64,000 nt of DNA, from assembly GCA_944377405.1 (NCBI GenBank), contig CALWES010000009.1, positions 1 to 64,000 on the forward strand, in the 5' to 3' direction. The position numbers were made by a program, and so were the translations under genes. Source of the DNA: an uncultured Lachnospiraceae bacterium (GTDB lineage Bacteria; Bacillota; Clostridia; Lachnospirales; Lachnospiraceae). Shown here one piece after another: positions 34,522 to 43,899 of the stretch (its first letter is position 1; each line of letters starts with the position of its first letter). The notes beneath the pieces were generated by a model. That model was not told the origin of the DNA and did not search any database. It saw only the letters and a program-made list of their open reading frames with translations.

Positions 34522-34550
34522 AAAAAAGGCGCTCCTTCGAGCGCCTTTTT
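34522..34550. terminator. Bidirectional terminator between sirtuin and guanylate kinase-like genes
   Basis: AAAAAAGGCGCTC and GAGCGCCTTTTT form a perfect stem with a CTTC loop. T runs exist on both strands, so it can serve both convergent genes. Confidence 0.92.
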
Positions 34551-34584
34551 GATTGCTTTCTATCGGCCTTTGGGCCTTTTCCTG

Positions 34585-35268
34585 TTACTTGCTCAGTACC
34601 TCGGATACGGCCTTGTTCCGCTGGTTGATCTCCCCTTCGATATAGCTGTTCAGGAAGCTCTCCATGCTGGTGCGGCTGTAACGGTGTCCGTGTACGATCT
34701 GGGCGAAGCGGTTCACTGCCTTGGATACGTCCTCGTTGATGATGATGTAGTCATAGAGGTTTGCACAGGCGATGTCCTCCTCCGCCATGTCCATAAGCCG
34801 GTTGATGGTCTCCTCATCGTAGCGGCCGCTCTTGGTGAGCCGGTTCTCCAGCTCGTCCCAGGAGGGCGGCAGGATGAATACCAGAGTCGCGTCCGGACAC
34901 AGGGTGCGGACTCTCATGGCTCCCACCACATCCAGATCCAGGATCACGTTGTGGCCCGCCTTTCTGGCGTCCTCCACTGCCTTCTTGGGGGTGCCGTAGC
35001 CGTTCTTATTGATGTAGGAGTACTCCAGCATCTGCCCGGTCCTGATCATGCGTTCAAACTCGATATAAGAAACAAAGTAGTAGTCCTTGCCGTCCACTTC
35101 TCCCTCTCTCGGCTCTCTGGTGGTGGCCGAAACACAGGTGCAGGCGTTGGGATGCTCTTTGAGATACTGACTGATAACGGTCTGCTTTCCGGTTCCTGCG
35201 GGGCCGGAAACAACTACCAGCTGTCCATACTCTGCGATCTTGTCGAAATACTTGTTCTGTGCACTCAT
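34585..35268 (-). CDS. Guanylate kinase-like P-loop protein
   Basis: 227 residues. The P-loop reads GPAGTGKQT instead of the usual GPSGSGKGT. The GMP-binding part SATTREPREGEVDGKDYYF and YSYINKNGYGTPK follow the guanylate kinase pattern, but the IDVQGA segment is replaced by LDLDVVGAMRVR. The C-terminal 40 residues form an extra tail beyond the lid. The family phosphorylates GMP to GDP; these substitutions suggest a paralogue or a divergent enzyme, and nothing nearby (no rpoZ or rpoE) matches the usual gmk context. It has its own strong promoter. Confidence 0.82.
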   Translation of the reverse strand: MSAQNKYFDKIAEYGQLVVVSGPAGTGKQTVISQYLKEHPNACTCVSATTREPREGEVDGKDYYFVSYIEFERMIRTGQMLEYSYINKNGYGTPKKAVEDARKAGHNVILDLDVVGAMRVRTLCPDATLVFILPPSWDELENRLTKSGRYDEETINRLMDMAEEDIACANLYDYIIINEDVSKAVNRFAQIVHGHRYSRTSMESFLNSYIEGEINQRNKAVSEVLSK

Positions 35269-35333
35269 GTTAGTTCCCTCTCCTTTTGATATGAATATAT
35301 TGCGTAAGATTGTATTTTTTTTAGAACAATCTC

Positions 35334-35363
35334 ATTATATCCATAGTTTTTTAGTAAAGTCAA
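35334..35363 (-). promoter_or_regulatory. Promoter of the guanylate kinase-like gene
   Basis: TTGACT, 18 bases, TATAAT on the minus strand inside an AT-rich stretch, 65 bases upstream of the ATG, which is preceded by AAAGGAGAGGG. Confidence 0.88.
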
Positions 35364-35430
35364 CAAAAATTTAAAAATTAACAAAGATTTTTTCGTGCAA
35401 TTTGACAAGTAATTAACAAGTAACAATTCC

Positions 35431-36444
35431 CTACAGGGCCGATTCCTCCGAAGGGGGCTCTGCGAAGCGGATGCTGATCTCTCCGGAGGAGAGGGTCTCC
35501 CTGCTTCCGTCCTCATACTGTACCAGCAGTCTGCAGTCCTGATCCACATCCAGGGCCAGGGCGGGACGACTGTCTCCCTGGGACAGGACCCGGATCTTTC
35601 TTCCGATCACGAGGCTTCTGTCCCGGTATTTTTCCGCGTAATCCAGGGAGCCCTGCTCCCCGTAGGCCCTGTAGATCTCCATGAAGTGATTCAGGAAGGC
35701 CGCCGCAAGGCGGTTTTTCCCATCCTGTATCCGGTGCCGGAAGATGGCGCCTGCCACAGCCTCCACTCCCTCCGGGAAGCCCGCCTCCGGCGGATAGAGG
35801 TTAAAGCCGATCCCCAGGATCACATAGTCCAGGTGGCCGCTCTCCAGGCCCAGGGAGCCCTCCGTCAGGATGCCGCTGACCTTTTTTCCCCGCATGAAGA
35901 CGTCGTTGACCCATTTGATGCCGGCCCGTTCCTCCGTAAGCTCCTCGATGGCCTCACAGGCCGCCACCGCCGCCATGGTGGTGATCTTCACCGCCTGCTC
36001 CGGCTTAAGGGCTGCCGGCCGCAGAAGGAGGCTCATGTAGACCCCTGTATCGGAGGGGGAATAGAAGCTCCTGCCCAGGCGCCCCTTTCCCGCGGTCTGG
36101 GAGGCAGCGATCAGTACCCTGCCTGCGGGGGCCCCCTCCGAGGCCTGCCGCTTCAGCTGCAGATTGGTGGAATCCACCTGCTGCCGGACCTCCGGCACAA
36201 GGTCCCGGCAGACCGGCTTTAAATACCGTGTGATGCCCTGGACCGACAGGATGTCCGTATCCGGGGACAGGCTGTAGCCCTTATTGGGTACCGCGTCGAT
36301 CCGGTAGCCCGCCTTCCGCAGGCTGTTGACCGCCTTCCAGACGGAGGCTCTGGAGACCGCCAGCCTCCCGGCGATCTCCTGCCCCGACAGATAGGAGCCC
36401 TTATTTTCTTCCAATAACGCCAGCAGCGTTTCCTTCGTTCCCAC
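35431..36444 (-). CDS. birA: Biotin protein ligase / biotin operon repressor
   Basis: 337 residues. The N-terminal winged helix (about 1-65; SGQEIAGRLAVSRASVWKAVNSLR) binds DNA. The ligase domain (about 80-270) has QQVDSTNLQLKR, ASQTAGKGRLGRSFYSP and the KWVNDVFMRGKKVSGIL active-site segment. A C-terminal SH3-like domain follows (DRSLVIGRKIRVLSQGD). It adds biotin to carboxylases and, being the two-domain type, probably represses biotin genes. Confidence 0.96.
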   Translation of the reverse strand: MGTKETLLALLEENKGSYLSGQEIAGRLAVSRASVWKAVNSLRKAGYRIDAVPNKGYSLSPDTDILSVQGITRYLKPVCRDLVPEVRQQVDSTNLQLKRQASEGAPAGRVLIAASQTAGKGRLGRSFYSPSDTGVYMSLLLRPAALKPEQAVKITTMAAVAACEAIEELTEERAGIKWVNDVFMRGKKVSGILTEGSLGLESGHLDYVILGIGFNLYPPEAGFPEGVEAVAGAIFRHRIQDGKNRLAAAFLNHFMEIYRAYGEQGSLDYAEKYRDRSLVIGRKIRVLSQGDSRPALALDVDQDCRLLVQYEDGSRETLSSGEISIRFAEPPSEESAL

Positions 36445-36456
36445 GGCAGATTCTCC

Positions 36457-36975
36457 TTACTCTACGATCTTTTTCTTTCCGACCCGTTCCTTCTCCCCCG
36501 GAGCGGCTGCCGGGTATCCGATGGCCGCACAGCCGTATACGCCGTGATCCTCCGGCACTCCGAAGGCCCGAAGGAGCCCCCTTACCTTCGGCTCGTCAAA
36601 ACAGGTCAGAAGCTGATTGATCCAGACGCAGCCCAGGCCCAGAGCGTTGGCCGCAAGGTAGATGTTCTCCATGGCGCAGGCATTGTCCACCTCCCGGTAC
36701 CTGGACTCCTTTTCGTTGGAGGTGATGACCAGCACCGCCGGATCGTACATGTCGTACTCCGGGCCCCGTCCCAGGGCCTCCGATACGGCGGAGGCCAGCT
36801 TCCGGATCTTTTCCCGGTCCATGACTGCCGTAAACTGCCAGGTCTGCTTTCCCATTCCGCTGGGGGCCCGCAGGGCACAGTCCAGGATGGTCTCCACATC
36901 CTCCCTTCCCACAGCTTCCTTTGTGAAGCTTCTGCAGCTCCTTCTTTCCATCAATGCGCGGATCACTTCATTCAT
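36457..36975 (-). CDS. Nitroreductase family protein
   Basis: 172 residues, FMN-binding. It starts with the family motif RRSCRSFTKEAV, followed by DCALRAPSGMGKQTWQF and a C-terminal GYPAA segment. Such proteins reduce nitro compounds, quinones or flavins with NAD(P)H. Its start overlaps the flavin reductase gene by four bases (ATGA), suggesting a functional pair of flavoproteins. Substrate unknown. Confidence 0.93.
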   Translation of the reverse strand: MNEVIRALMERRSCRSFTKEAVGREDVETILDCALRAPSGMGKQTWQFTAVMDREKIRKLASAVSEALGRGPEYDMYDPAVLVITSNEKESRYREVDNACAMENIYLAANALGLGCVWINQLLTCFDEPKVRGLLRAFGVPEDHGVYGCAAIGYPAAAPGEKERVGKKKIVE

Positions 36976-37649
36976 GACTTCTGTTTCCTCCTTTTGTTTT
37001 TTGCCGGTCCTGCCTTCTTCCGGGGACGGCCTGCCGGACTCTTGGCCGGGCCTTTTCCAGGTCCCTTTGCGGGACTTTTCTTCCGTACCGTATAGCCGAA
37101 GGTCCCCAGCAGCCTTCCAAGGCTCCGGTACTCTCCATGGCTGTAGGCCACCAGCTTGCAGCGGTCCAGATCCAGGCGGCCCTTTTCATCCAGATACCTT
37201 TCCTCCACGTCCACTGCCAGGACCTTTGCCAGGAACATATCATGGGAGCCCAGACGGAGCACCTCCGTCACCCTGCACTCCAGGTTCACGGGGCTCTCCA
37301 GGATCAGAGGCGCCTCCACCTCCGCAGCCTTCCCGGGGGTCAGGCCGCAGTCCTTCCACTTATCCGTCTTACCGCCGCTCCGGACACCGCAGTAGTCCGT
37401 TGCCCGGCACAGCTCCTCCGTGGTGAGGTTGATGACGAATTCTCCGGTCTCCTCGATCATGTGATGGCTGAAGCGCTCCGGCCGCACGGAGATATAGACC
37501 ATGGGCGGCTCCGAGCAGACGATGCCCGTCCAGGCCACGGTGATGATGTTCCGGTTTCCTTCCCGGTCCCTGCAGCTTACCATGACTGCCGGTACCGGAT
37601 ACAGCATGGTCCCGGGCTTCCAGACTGTTTTTTTACTTTCCTGTTTCAT
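36972..37649 (-). CDS. Flavin reductase-like FMN-binding protein
   Basis: 225 residues. The flavin reductase-like split-barrel spans about 10-175 (PVPAVMVSCRDREGNRNIITVAW, the FMN-binding entry, lies at about 17-39; then SVRPERFSHHMIEETGEFVINL). A strongly basic Lys/Arg/Pro/Gly tail of about 35 residues closes the protein and is unusual for the family; it may bind nucleic acid or be flexible filler. It is coupled to the nitroreductase gene. Confidence 0.92.
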   Translation of the reverse strand: MKQESKKTVWKPGTMLYPVPAVMVSCRDREGNRNIITVAWTGIVCSEPPMVYISVRPERFSHHMIEETGEFVINLTTEELCRATDYCGVRSGGKTDKWKDCGLTPGKAAEVEAPLILESPVNLECRVTEVLRLGSHDMFLAKVLAVDVEERYLDEKGRLDLDRCKLVAYSHGEYRSLGRLLGTFGYTVRKKSPAKGPGKGPAKSPAGRPRKKAGPAKNKRRKQKS

Positions 37650-37698
37650 AGGGGATCCCTTTCCTGCTTTTTTCTGTTTCTTCCGGCCTTCTGCCGGT

Positions 37699-38556
37699 TT
37701 ATCTGGTTCCGTAACGGCTCAGCACCTCATTGACCGTGTATACGGTAACGAAGGCCAGTGGGTCGATCTCATGGAGCCTGCTCACCAGCTTCGCGTACTG
37801 GCTCCGGTCCATGATGGTGATAATCTCCGTCCGCTTCTGCCGGTCATAGGCTCCCTCCGATTCATAGAGGGTGGCGCCGCAGTGCATTTCCCGGAGAAGA
37901 AGGTCCAGGATCTCCTCCTGCTTATGGGAAATGATGCAGACCCTCTTTTTCACATGGAAGCCCAGGATGAAGTGGTCCAGCACCAGTCCGTTGAGCCAGG
38001 TCCCCAGGAGACTCAGAAAGACGATCTTCCCATCATAGACCAGAATGGAGCTTAAGGCTGCGCAGAAGCCCACGGCGGTGATGGCCTGCCCCAGCTCCAT
38101 GTGAAAATACCGGTTCAGGAATTTTGCGATGATATCCAATCCCCCGGAGGAGGCGTTGAGATTAAAGAGAATGGCCTGCCCCAGGCTCACCACCAGCACG
38201 TCCCCCAGCATGTCCAGAAAGGGGTCCCCCGTAATGGAGGGCTGGTTGGGAAAAAGGTACTCGAAGATCCCCAGGAACACCGGAAGCAGCAGGGAGGTGT
38301 ATACGGTCTTGGCTCCGAACTCCCGTCCCAGGGTAACGAAGCCGAAGATCAGAAGGGCCACGTTGATGATCATGGTCAGGGTGGAGACGCTTAAGGGGAT
38401 GAAATTGGTCAGCACCACCACAAGTCCCGATACGCTTCCTACTGTAACATGGCTCGGCACCAGAAAGAAATAGACCGCCACTGCGGCGATCAGGGTCCCC
38501 AGGGTGATCAGAAGATATTCCCGGAGCTGTTCAAGTCCGTGTTGTCTTGTTTCCAT
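37699..38556 (-). CDS. YitT family membrane protein
   Basis: 285 residues. Five or so N-terminal membrane helices contain VGSVSGLVVVL and LNASSGGLDIIAKFLN, typical of the YitT/DUF161 repeats. A C-terminal DUF2179 soluble domain (about 210-280; HKQEEILDLLLREMHCGAT, TIMDRSQYAKL) follows. The function of the family is unsettled. AAGGAG precedes the start. A gene-free stretch of 237 bases separates it from the next, divergent gene. Confidence 0.92.
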   Translation of the reverse strand: METRQHGLEQLREYLLITLGTLIAAVAVYFFLVPSHVTVGSVSGLVVVLTNFIPLSVSTLTMIINVALLIFGFVTLGREFGAKTVYTSLLLPVFLGIFEYLFPNQPSITGDPFLDMLGDVLVVSLGQAILFNLNASSGGLDIIAKFLNRYFHMELGQAITAVGFCAALSSILVYDGKIVFLSLLGTWLNGLVLDHFILGFHVKKRVCIISHKQEEILDLLLREMHCGATLYESEGAYDRQKRTEIITIMDRSQYAKLVSRLHEIDPLAFVTVYTVNEVLSRYGTR

Positions 38557-38793
38557 TTGTTCTCCTTCCGCTTTTCCTTCTTATCTATTTATACCACAGT
38601 ACCGATCGCTTTTGGACTGTTTTTCACCGGCGGACTTCTTTTTTCCCTGAAAATTCCCTCTCTGTCTTGACTTCCCTCTCTCTCCGCGGTATATTAGCCT
38701 TCTGGTATGTAGTAATTAAAACCACGTGTTTTTGAATTGATAGCCATATCTGTTTTGAAATACAGCCAAATCTAACAGCGAGGTACTTTTTAT

Positions 38794-39852
38794 ATGCAGC
38801 TGAAACCATTGAAGATCGGAGATCTGACTGCGAGACTGCCCATCATCCAGGGAGGCATGGGAGTGGGCATCAGCCTCTCCTCCCTGGCGGGTGCCGTTGC
38901 AAAGGAAGGGGGCATCGGCGTGATCTCCGCCGCTCATCCGGGTTATATGGAGCCGGACTTTGATACCAATACCAGGGAGGCCAACCTCCGGGGCCTTGGG
39001 AAGCACATCCGCAGGGCAAAGGAGATCTCCCAGGGAGGCATCGTCGGGGTAAATATCATGTGCGCCATGGAGGGCTACAATGATTTCGTCAGGTGCAGCG
39101 TGGAGAACGGCGCGGACCTCATCATCTCCGGTGCCGGGCTTCCGGTGGACCTTCCGGCCCTGGTTGCAGGCAGCAATGTGAAGATCGCTCCCATTGTCTC
39201 TCCCCCGAAGGCTGCCAGAGTCCTCTTAAAGCGCTGGGACAAGCATTATCAGAGGACTGCGGACCTGGTGGTGATCGAGGGCCCCAAGGCGGGCGGCCAC
39301 CTGGGTTATTCTCCGGAGGAGGTGGAGGCCCATAAGGATACGGGCTACGATAAGGAGATCCTGGAGATCCTGGACATCGTAAAGGAATACGCAGAAAAAT
39401 ATCAGCAGGACATTCCTGTGGTATTTGCCGGCGGCGTCTTCACCCATGAGGACATCCTCCACTATCTGTCCCTGGGCTGCTCCGGCGTCCAGATCGCTTC
39501 CCGTTTCGTGGCCACGGAGGAATGCGACGCGGATATCCGCTTCAAGGAGGCCTATATCAAGGCGAAGAAGGAGGACATCGTCATCGTAAAGAGCCCTGTT
39601 GGCATGCCGGGAAGGGCTCTGAACAATGACTTCATCCAGCGGACCAGGATCCAGCGGGATCCCATTACCAAATGCTGGCACTGCCTTCATAAGTGCGACA
39701 TGGCCACCATCCCCTACTGCATCACGAAGGCCCTGATCCATGCCGCAAAGGGAGATCTGGACAACGCCCTGATCTTCTGCGGAGACGAGGTGGACCGGAT
39801 CCATGAAATGACCACCGTGCCGAAGCTCATGGCGGAGCTTTGCGGTGCTTAA
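38794..39852 (+). CDS. NPD-family FMN oxidoreductase (nitronate monooxygenase / FabK-like)
   Basis: 352 residues, TIM barrel. Visible motifs are PIIQGGMGVGISLSSLAGAV at the N-terminus, GVNIMCAM, DLIISGAGLP, EGPKAGGHLGY (FMN phosphate region) and FAGGVFTHEDI. A Cys cluster (CWHCLHKCDMATIPYC) near residues 293-308 is typical of the anaerobe subgroup and may hold a metal. Either nitronate oxidation or enoyl-ACP reduction is possible; no fatty-acid genes lie nearby, so I leave the substrate open. Confidence 0.9.
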   Translation: MQLKPLKIGDLTARLPIIQGGMGVGISLSSLAGAVAKEGGIGVISAAHPGYMEPDFDTNTREANLRGLGKHIRRAKEISQGGIVGVNIMCAMEGYNDFVRCSVENGADLIISGAGLPVDLPALVAGSNVKIAPIVSPPKAARVLLKRWDKHYQRTADLVVIEGPKAGGHLGYSPEEVEAHKDTGYDKEILEILDIVKEYAEKYQQDIPVVFAGGVFTHEDILHYLSLGCSGVQIASRFVATEECDADIRFKEAYIKAKKEDIVIVKSPVGMPGRALNNDFIQRTRIQRDPITKCWHCLHKCDMATIPYCITKALIHAAKGDLDNALIFCGDEVDRIHEMTTVPKLMAELCGA

Positions 39853-39898
39853 GACCCCGGCAGGCTGCCGTACAAACAGTTTTCCCGTAAATATAAAT

Positions 39899-39937
39899 AC
39901 ACCGCAAGGAGCTTTTCGCTTCCTGCGGTGTTTTTTT
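39899..39937. terminator. Terminator between NPD gene and M20 amidohydrolase
   Basis: ACACCGCAAGGAGC and GCTTCCTGCGGTGT form a stem with one mismatch and seven T on the plus strand. It lies between convergent genes and may serve both. Confidence 0.9.
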
Positions 39938-39951
39938 GATCCTGTTTCTGC

Positions 39952-41148
39952 TTATCCCACTTCTCCCTTCAGGTAGGCCAGTGCGTAGTCCACATAAAGG
40001 TTGCAGCCTCCAAGGAGGGACTCCTCGTCCAGGTCGAAGAGACCGTGATGATGGGCGGAAAGGGTGTTGGGATCCGCCGGGTTTCCGGTGCCGATAAAGC
40101 CATAGATCCCCTTTGCCTTTGCCAGGTAATCCGCAAAGTCGTCGGCCCCCAGGGCCTTCTGCTGGTCGTGGATGATCCGGTCCGGTCCGTAGATTTCCTC
40201 TGCCACCCGGGTTGCCTCCGCCGCTGCGGTGCTGTCGTTGATGAGGGGTGCTGCAAAGTCCTTGAACTCCACCTCCGCCTCGGCGCCGTAGAGCCTGCAG
40301 AGCTCCTCCGCGGTCTCCCGGACCCTGCGGTTCGTCCGCTCCCTGGTCTCCGGGGAGAAGCAGCGGGTGGTGCCCTCCAGTTCCGCCTGCTCCGCCACGA
40401 TGTTGTAGGCCGTACCGGCTGTAAGCTTTCCGACTCCCACCACCACCGTATCCAGGGGATCCGTCCTTCTGGCCACGATGGACTGCAGGTTCACCACGAT
40501 CTGGGAAGCGATGTAAAGAGCGTCCACCCCCAGATGAGGCGTGGAAACATGGGCTCCCTTTCCGGTGATGCGGATCCGGAAGTAATCGCAGCTGGCGTTC
40601 CTGGGGCCCGGGGTCAGGGAAATAGTCCCTGCCGGCAGGGAGGAGCAGACATGGGATCCGTAGACCCGGTCCACGCCCTCCATGAGGCCCGCCGCCACGA
40701 ACTGTCTGGCTCCTGCTCCGATCTCCTCTGCCTGCTGGAAGAAAAGCCGGATCTGGCCGGAAAATTCGTTTTTCTTTGCCTGGAGGACCTTTGCCGCCGT
40801 AAGCAGCATAGCGGTGTGGGCGTCATGGCCGCAGGCATGGCAGAGGCCTTCCTTCTGTGAGCGGTAGGGGACTCCCTCCTTCAGGTCCTCCATCCGCAGG
40901 GCATCCGTGTCTGCCCGAAGGGCCATGGTCCTCTGTCCCTTCGCCCCCTCCGGTCCTGTTCCGTCGATCCAGGCATAGACGCCGGTGTCGCCTACCCGCT
41001 TATGGGGGATCCCGCTCTTATCGAGTTCCTCTTCAATCTTTTTTGCTGTTTCATATTCCTCGAGACTGGCTTCGGGGTGGGCGTGAAAATACCGTCTGAG
41101 CCCGATGAGATAATCCCGTTCCTCCTGAATGTATGCTTTGATTCCCAT
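39952..41148 (-). CDS. M20 family amidohydrolase
   Basis: 398 residues. Metal ligands are recognisable in LCHACGHDAHTAML and QQAEEIGAG (catalytic Glu pair), and the lid domain sits at about 185-300. The family covers N-acyl amino acid and hippurate-type hydrolases. It is the last gene of the metNIQ operon, 57 bases after metQ, so hydrolysis of N-acyl-methionine or a peptide to supply methionine is a reasonable inference. Confidence 0.93.
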   Translation of the reverse strand: MGIKAYIQEERDYLIGLRRYFHAHPEASLEEYETAKKIEEELDKSGIPHKRVGDTGVYAWIDGTGPEGAKGQRTMALRADTDALRMEDLKEGVPYRSQKEGLCHACGHDAHTAMLLTAAKVLQAKKNEFSGQIRLFFQQAEEIGAGARQFVAAGLMEGVDRVYGSHVCSSLPAGTISLTPGPRNASCDYFRIRITGKGAHVSTPHLGVDALYIASQIVVNLQSIVARRTDPLDTVVVGVGKLTAGTAYNIVAEQAELEGTTRCFSPETRERTNRRVRETAEELCRLYGAEAEVEFKDFAAPLINDSTAAAEATRVAEEIYGPDRIIHDQQKALGADDFADYLAKAKGIYGFIGTGNPADPNTLSAHHHGLFDLDEESLLGGCNLYVDYALAYLKGEVG

Positions 41149-41205
41149 GCTGTCCTCCTGATCTACTGAAGCCTGGGCCCGATCCTGACCCCGGCCTGCT
41201 GCTGT

Positions 41206-42060
41206 TTACTGCTCCCAGGTGCAAATGAAGGCGCCGTCGTAGGCTTCCTGGATGGTCTGAGCCACCTCGTCGGTCCTGTAGGCCTCCACAATCTTCTGAT
41301 AGACTTCGTTGTCCTTATCCTCTGTTCTTGCAGCGATGATGTTCACCAGATCTGCCACGGCTTCATTTTCCTCGGGATCTACATTTTCCGTGAAGATGGC
41401 GTCCTCATTGGGGTTCAGGCCTGCCGTGAAGGCGTTTCCACCGTTGATAACGGCTGCAGCGCAGTCCGGAAGCAGGTTTGCAAGGGTGGCTGACTCCGCC
41501 TCCTTGATCTCGATCTGTACGTTGTACTGGGTGATGTCCGCCTTAGTGGGGATGAAGCCCTTTGCCGGGTCGCAGACGATGAGGCCTGCTGCCTCCAGGA
41601 GCTTAAGAGCCCTGCCGCCGTTGGTCAGATCGCTGGGGATGGCGATGATGTCCCCGTCCTTGATGTCCTCGATGGACTGGATCTTGTCCTTGTTGTTGTA
41701 AATGGAGAGGGGTGCGATGATGGTGTCTCCGATGGCCACGATCTCATAACCCTTCTGCTCCACGTCATTTGCCAGGAATGCCTTGTGCTGGAAAGCGTTC
41801 AGGTCGATCTCCCCGTCGTTTAAGGCCCGGTTGGGAGCTGCGTAGTCGCTGAAGTTCACAAGCTCCACCTGGATCTTCTCCGGTGCCAGAAGCTCGTTTA
41901 CCGTATCCCACATGTCGTTGTAGCTTCCTACCACGCCTACCTTTACGATGGTGTTTCCGGAGTCATCCGTTGCGGGGCCCTCTGCCTCCTTTGCGCCGCA
42001 GGCCGTAAGTGCCAGGGCAGCTGCCGTAAGTCCGATGAGTGCATAAATATTCTTTTTCAT
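41206..42060 (-). CDS. metQ: Methionine-binding lipoprotein MetQ (NlpA family)
   Basis: 284 residues. A signal peptide ends in lipobox LTAC, then GAKEAEG. Family segments include KVGVVGSYNDMWDTVNELL, LNDGEIDLNAFQHKAFL, and IAIPSDLTNGGRALKLLE. It delivers methionine (or its isomers and sulfoxide) to the MetNI transporter. The methionine T-box in front of metN supports this substrate. Confidence 0.94.
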   Translation of the reverse strand: MKKNIYALIGLTAAALALTACGAKEAEGPATDDSGNTIVKVGVVGSYNDMWDTVNELLAPEKIQVELVNFSDYAAPNRALNDGEIDLNAFQHKAFLANDVEQKGYEIVAIGDTIIAPLSIYNNKDKIQSIEDIKDGDIIAIPSDLTNGGRALKLLEAAGLIVCDPAKGFIPTKADITQYNVQIEIKEAESATLANLLPDCAAAVINGGNAFTAGLNPNEDAIFTENVDPEENEAVADLVNIIAARTEDKDNEVYQKIVEAYRTDEVAQTIQEAYDGAFICTWEQ

Positions 42061-42136
42061 AATGGGTTCTCCTCTTCTTTATTTATATGGTTTTTTGTTT
42101 GTTTTTTATTTTTATGATCTCTGGTCCCTTGCCGCC

Positions 42137-42814
42137 TTAGTGCCTGGTCCGGCGGATGATGATGTTGCCCACCAGCTGGATGACGCTTACGATCAGCAGG
42201 ATGATGATCACCGTGATCCACAGAAGGTCATATTCATACTGCTGGTAGCCGTAGCGGATGGCGAAGTCTCCCAGGCCCCCGGCTCCCACGGCTCCTGCCA
42301 TGGCCGTAAGGCCCACCAGGTTCACCAGGGTGATCATGCTGACCCGGGTGATGCTGGGGATGCTCTCCCGAAGGTACACGCCGAAGATGATCTCCACCGG
42401 GGTAAATCCCATGGACTCGCTGGCTTCGATGAGGCCGCTGTCCACTTCCGCGATGGCCGTCTCCACCTGTCTTCCGAAGAAGGGCACCGTGCCGCAGATC
42501 AGGGGAACGTAGGCTCCTGCCACTCCCAGGCTGGTTCCCACGATGGCCCGGCTCACGGGGATCAGCAGGAACATGAGGATGATGAAGGGGATGGAGCGGA
42601 CGATGTCGATGCCCTTATCCAGCACCCGGTAAAGGGGCGTGCATTCCATAAGGCCGCCTTTTTTCGTGACGATCAGCAGAACGCCCAGGACCACGCCGAT
42701 CACGAAGGCGAAGAGGGCGGATACCACCACCATCTGAATGGTCTGCACCGTACATTCCAGGAGCTCTTCTCCCCGGGTCTCCAGGTTCGGCGCTATCTGA
42801 TATAAGATATTCAT
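42137..42814 (-). CDS. metI: Methionine ABC transporter permease MetI
   Basis: 225 residues with five membrane helices and the family segment RSIPFIILMFLLIPVSRAI. The EAA-type coupling loop is found around IEASESMGFTPVEII. It overlaps metN by four bases. Uptake of methionine is inferred from the family and the T-box. Confidence 0.95.
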   Translation of the reverse strand: MNILYQIAPNLETRGEELLECTVQTIQMVVVSALFAFVIGVVLGVLLIVTKKGGLMECTPLYRVLDKGIDIVRSIPFIILMFLLIPVSRAIVGTSLGVAGAYVPLICGTVPFFGRQVETAIAEVDSGLIEASESMGFTPVEIIFGVYLRESIPSITRVSMITLVNLVGLTAMAGAVGAGGLGDFAIRYGYQQYEYDLLWITVIIILLIVSVIQLVGNIIIRRTRH

Positions 42815-43842
42815 CCTTTGATCACCTCCGTATCCACTCCTACTGACTGAAAATATGCCACCGCTGCCTCAACGTCCTCCGGGGCTCCGTTTACACTTAC
42901 CACCAGTTTTCCGAAGGGCAGATCCTTCAGCACCTCCACGTTTCCGAAGATGATGCTGGCATCCACGTTGAATTTTCTGGACACCTGGGAGATCACCGCC
43001 TCCTTGGTGTTGGTATTGGAATAGCTCAGGATCAGCATCTTTCCGCCGGGCTTAAGCTCCGTCAGGGGATTTCCGCTTTCTATCAGATCGTAGATCTTGT
43101 TGATGTTTGTGGCGGTGGCGATGAAATCCTTTGTCACCGGCTCCCTGGGATGGTCGAAGACGTCGATGGTGCTGCCTTCCTCCACCACCCGGCCTTCTTC
43201 CATTACCGCCACCCTGTCGCAGATGTCCTTTACCACGTCCATCTGGTGGGTGATGATGATGATGGTGATCCCCAGCTTCCGGTTGACTTCGTTCAGAAGC
43301 TTCAGGATGGACTGGGTGGTCTGGGGATCCAGGGCTGAGGTAGCTTCGTCGCAGAGCAGCACCCTGGGGTCGTTGGCCAGGGCCCTGGCGATGGCTACTC
43401 TCTGCTTCTGTCCGCCGGAGAGCTGGGAGGGATAGGCGTCCGTCTTATCGGAAAGCCCCACCAGCTCCAGAAGGGAGCGGATCTTCCGGTCCCGTTCCTC
43501 CCGGCTCAGGCCGCTTTTTTTCAGGGGGAAATCGATGTTTCCGTAAACGGTCCGGGAGCGCATCAGGTTAAAGTGCTGGAAGATCATGCCGATCTTTTTC
43601 CGGACCTCCCGAAGCTCCCGCTCCGACAGCTTCGTAATGTCCGTGCCGTCAATGAGGACGCTGCCTGAGGTGGGCCGTTCCAGGAGGTTGATGCATCTGA
43701 CCAGGGTAGATTTTCCGGCTCCGGAAAATCCGATGATCCCGAAGATCTCCCCGTCCTGCACCTGCAGGGATACATCTCTGACTGCGTGAACGTCCCGGCC
43801 CTTTGCCCCAAAGGTCTTTGTTACGTTTTTCAGTTCGATCAT
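42811..43842 (-). CDS. metN: Methionine ABC transporter ATPase MetN
   Basis: 343 residues. The start at 43842 follows AAAGGAA; an ATG 24 codons earlier lies in the T-box terminator region. Walker A GFSGAGKST, signature LSGGQKQR and Walker B LLCDEATSALD are intact. A C-terminal NIL domain (about 270-343) senses methionine and slows transport when it is abundant inside the cell. Confidence 0.95.
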   Translation of the reverse strand: MIELKNVTKTFGAKGRDVHAVRDVSLQVQDGEIFGIIGFSGAGKSTLVRCINLLERPTSGSVLIDGTDITKLSERELREVRKKIGMIFQHFNLMRSRTVYGNIDFPLKKSGLSREERDRKIRSLLELVGLSDKTDAYPSQLSGGQKQRVAIARALANDPRVLLCDEATSALDPQTTQSILKLLNEVNRKLGITIIIITHQMDVVKDICDRVAVMEEGRVVEEGSTIDVFDHPREPVTKDFIATATNINKIYDLIESGNPLTELKPGGKMLILSYSNTNTKEAVISQVSRKFNVDASIIFGNVEVLKDLPFGKLVVSVNGAPEDVEAAVAYFQSVGVDTEVIKG

Positions 43843-43899
43843 GGTGTCTGTTCCTTTCTGGTATCTGTTCTTTTCCTGGGGACATCCGCTTACGGGTAT

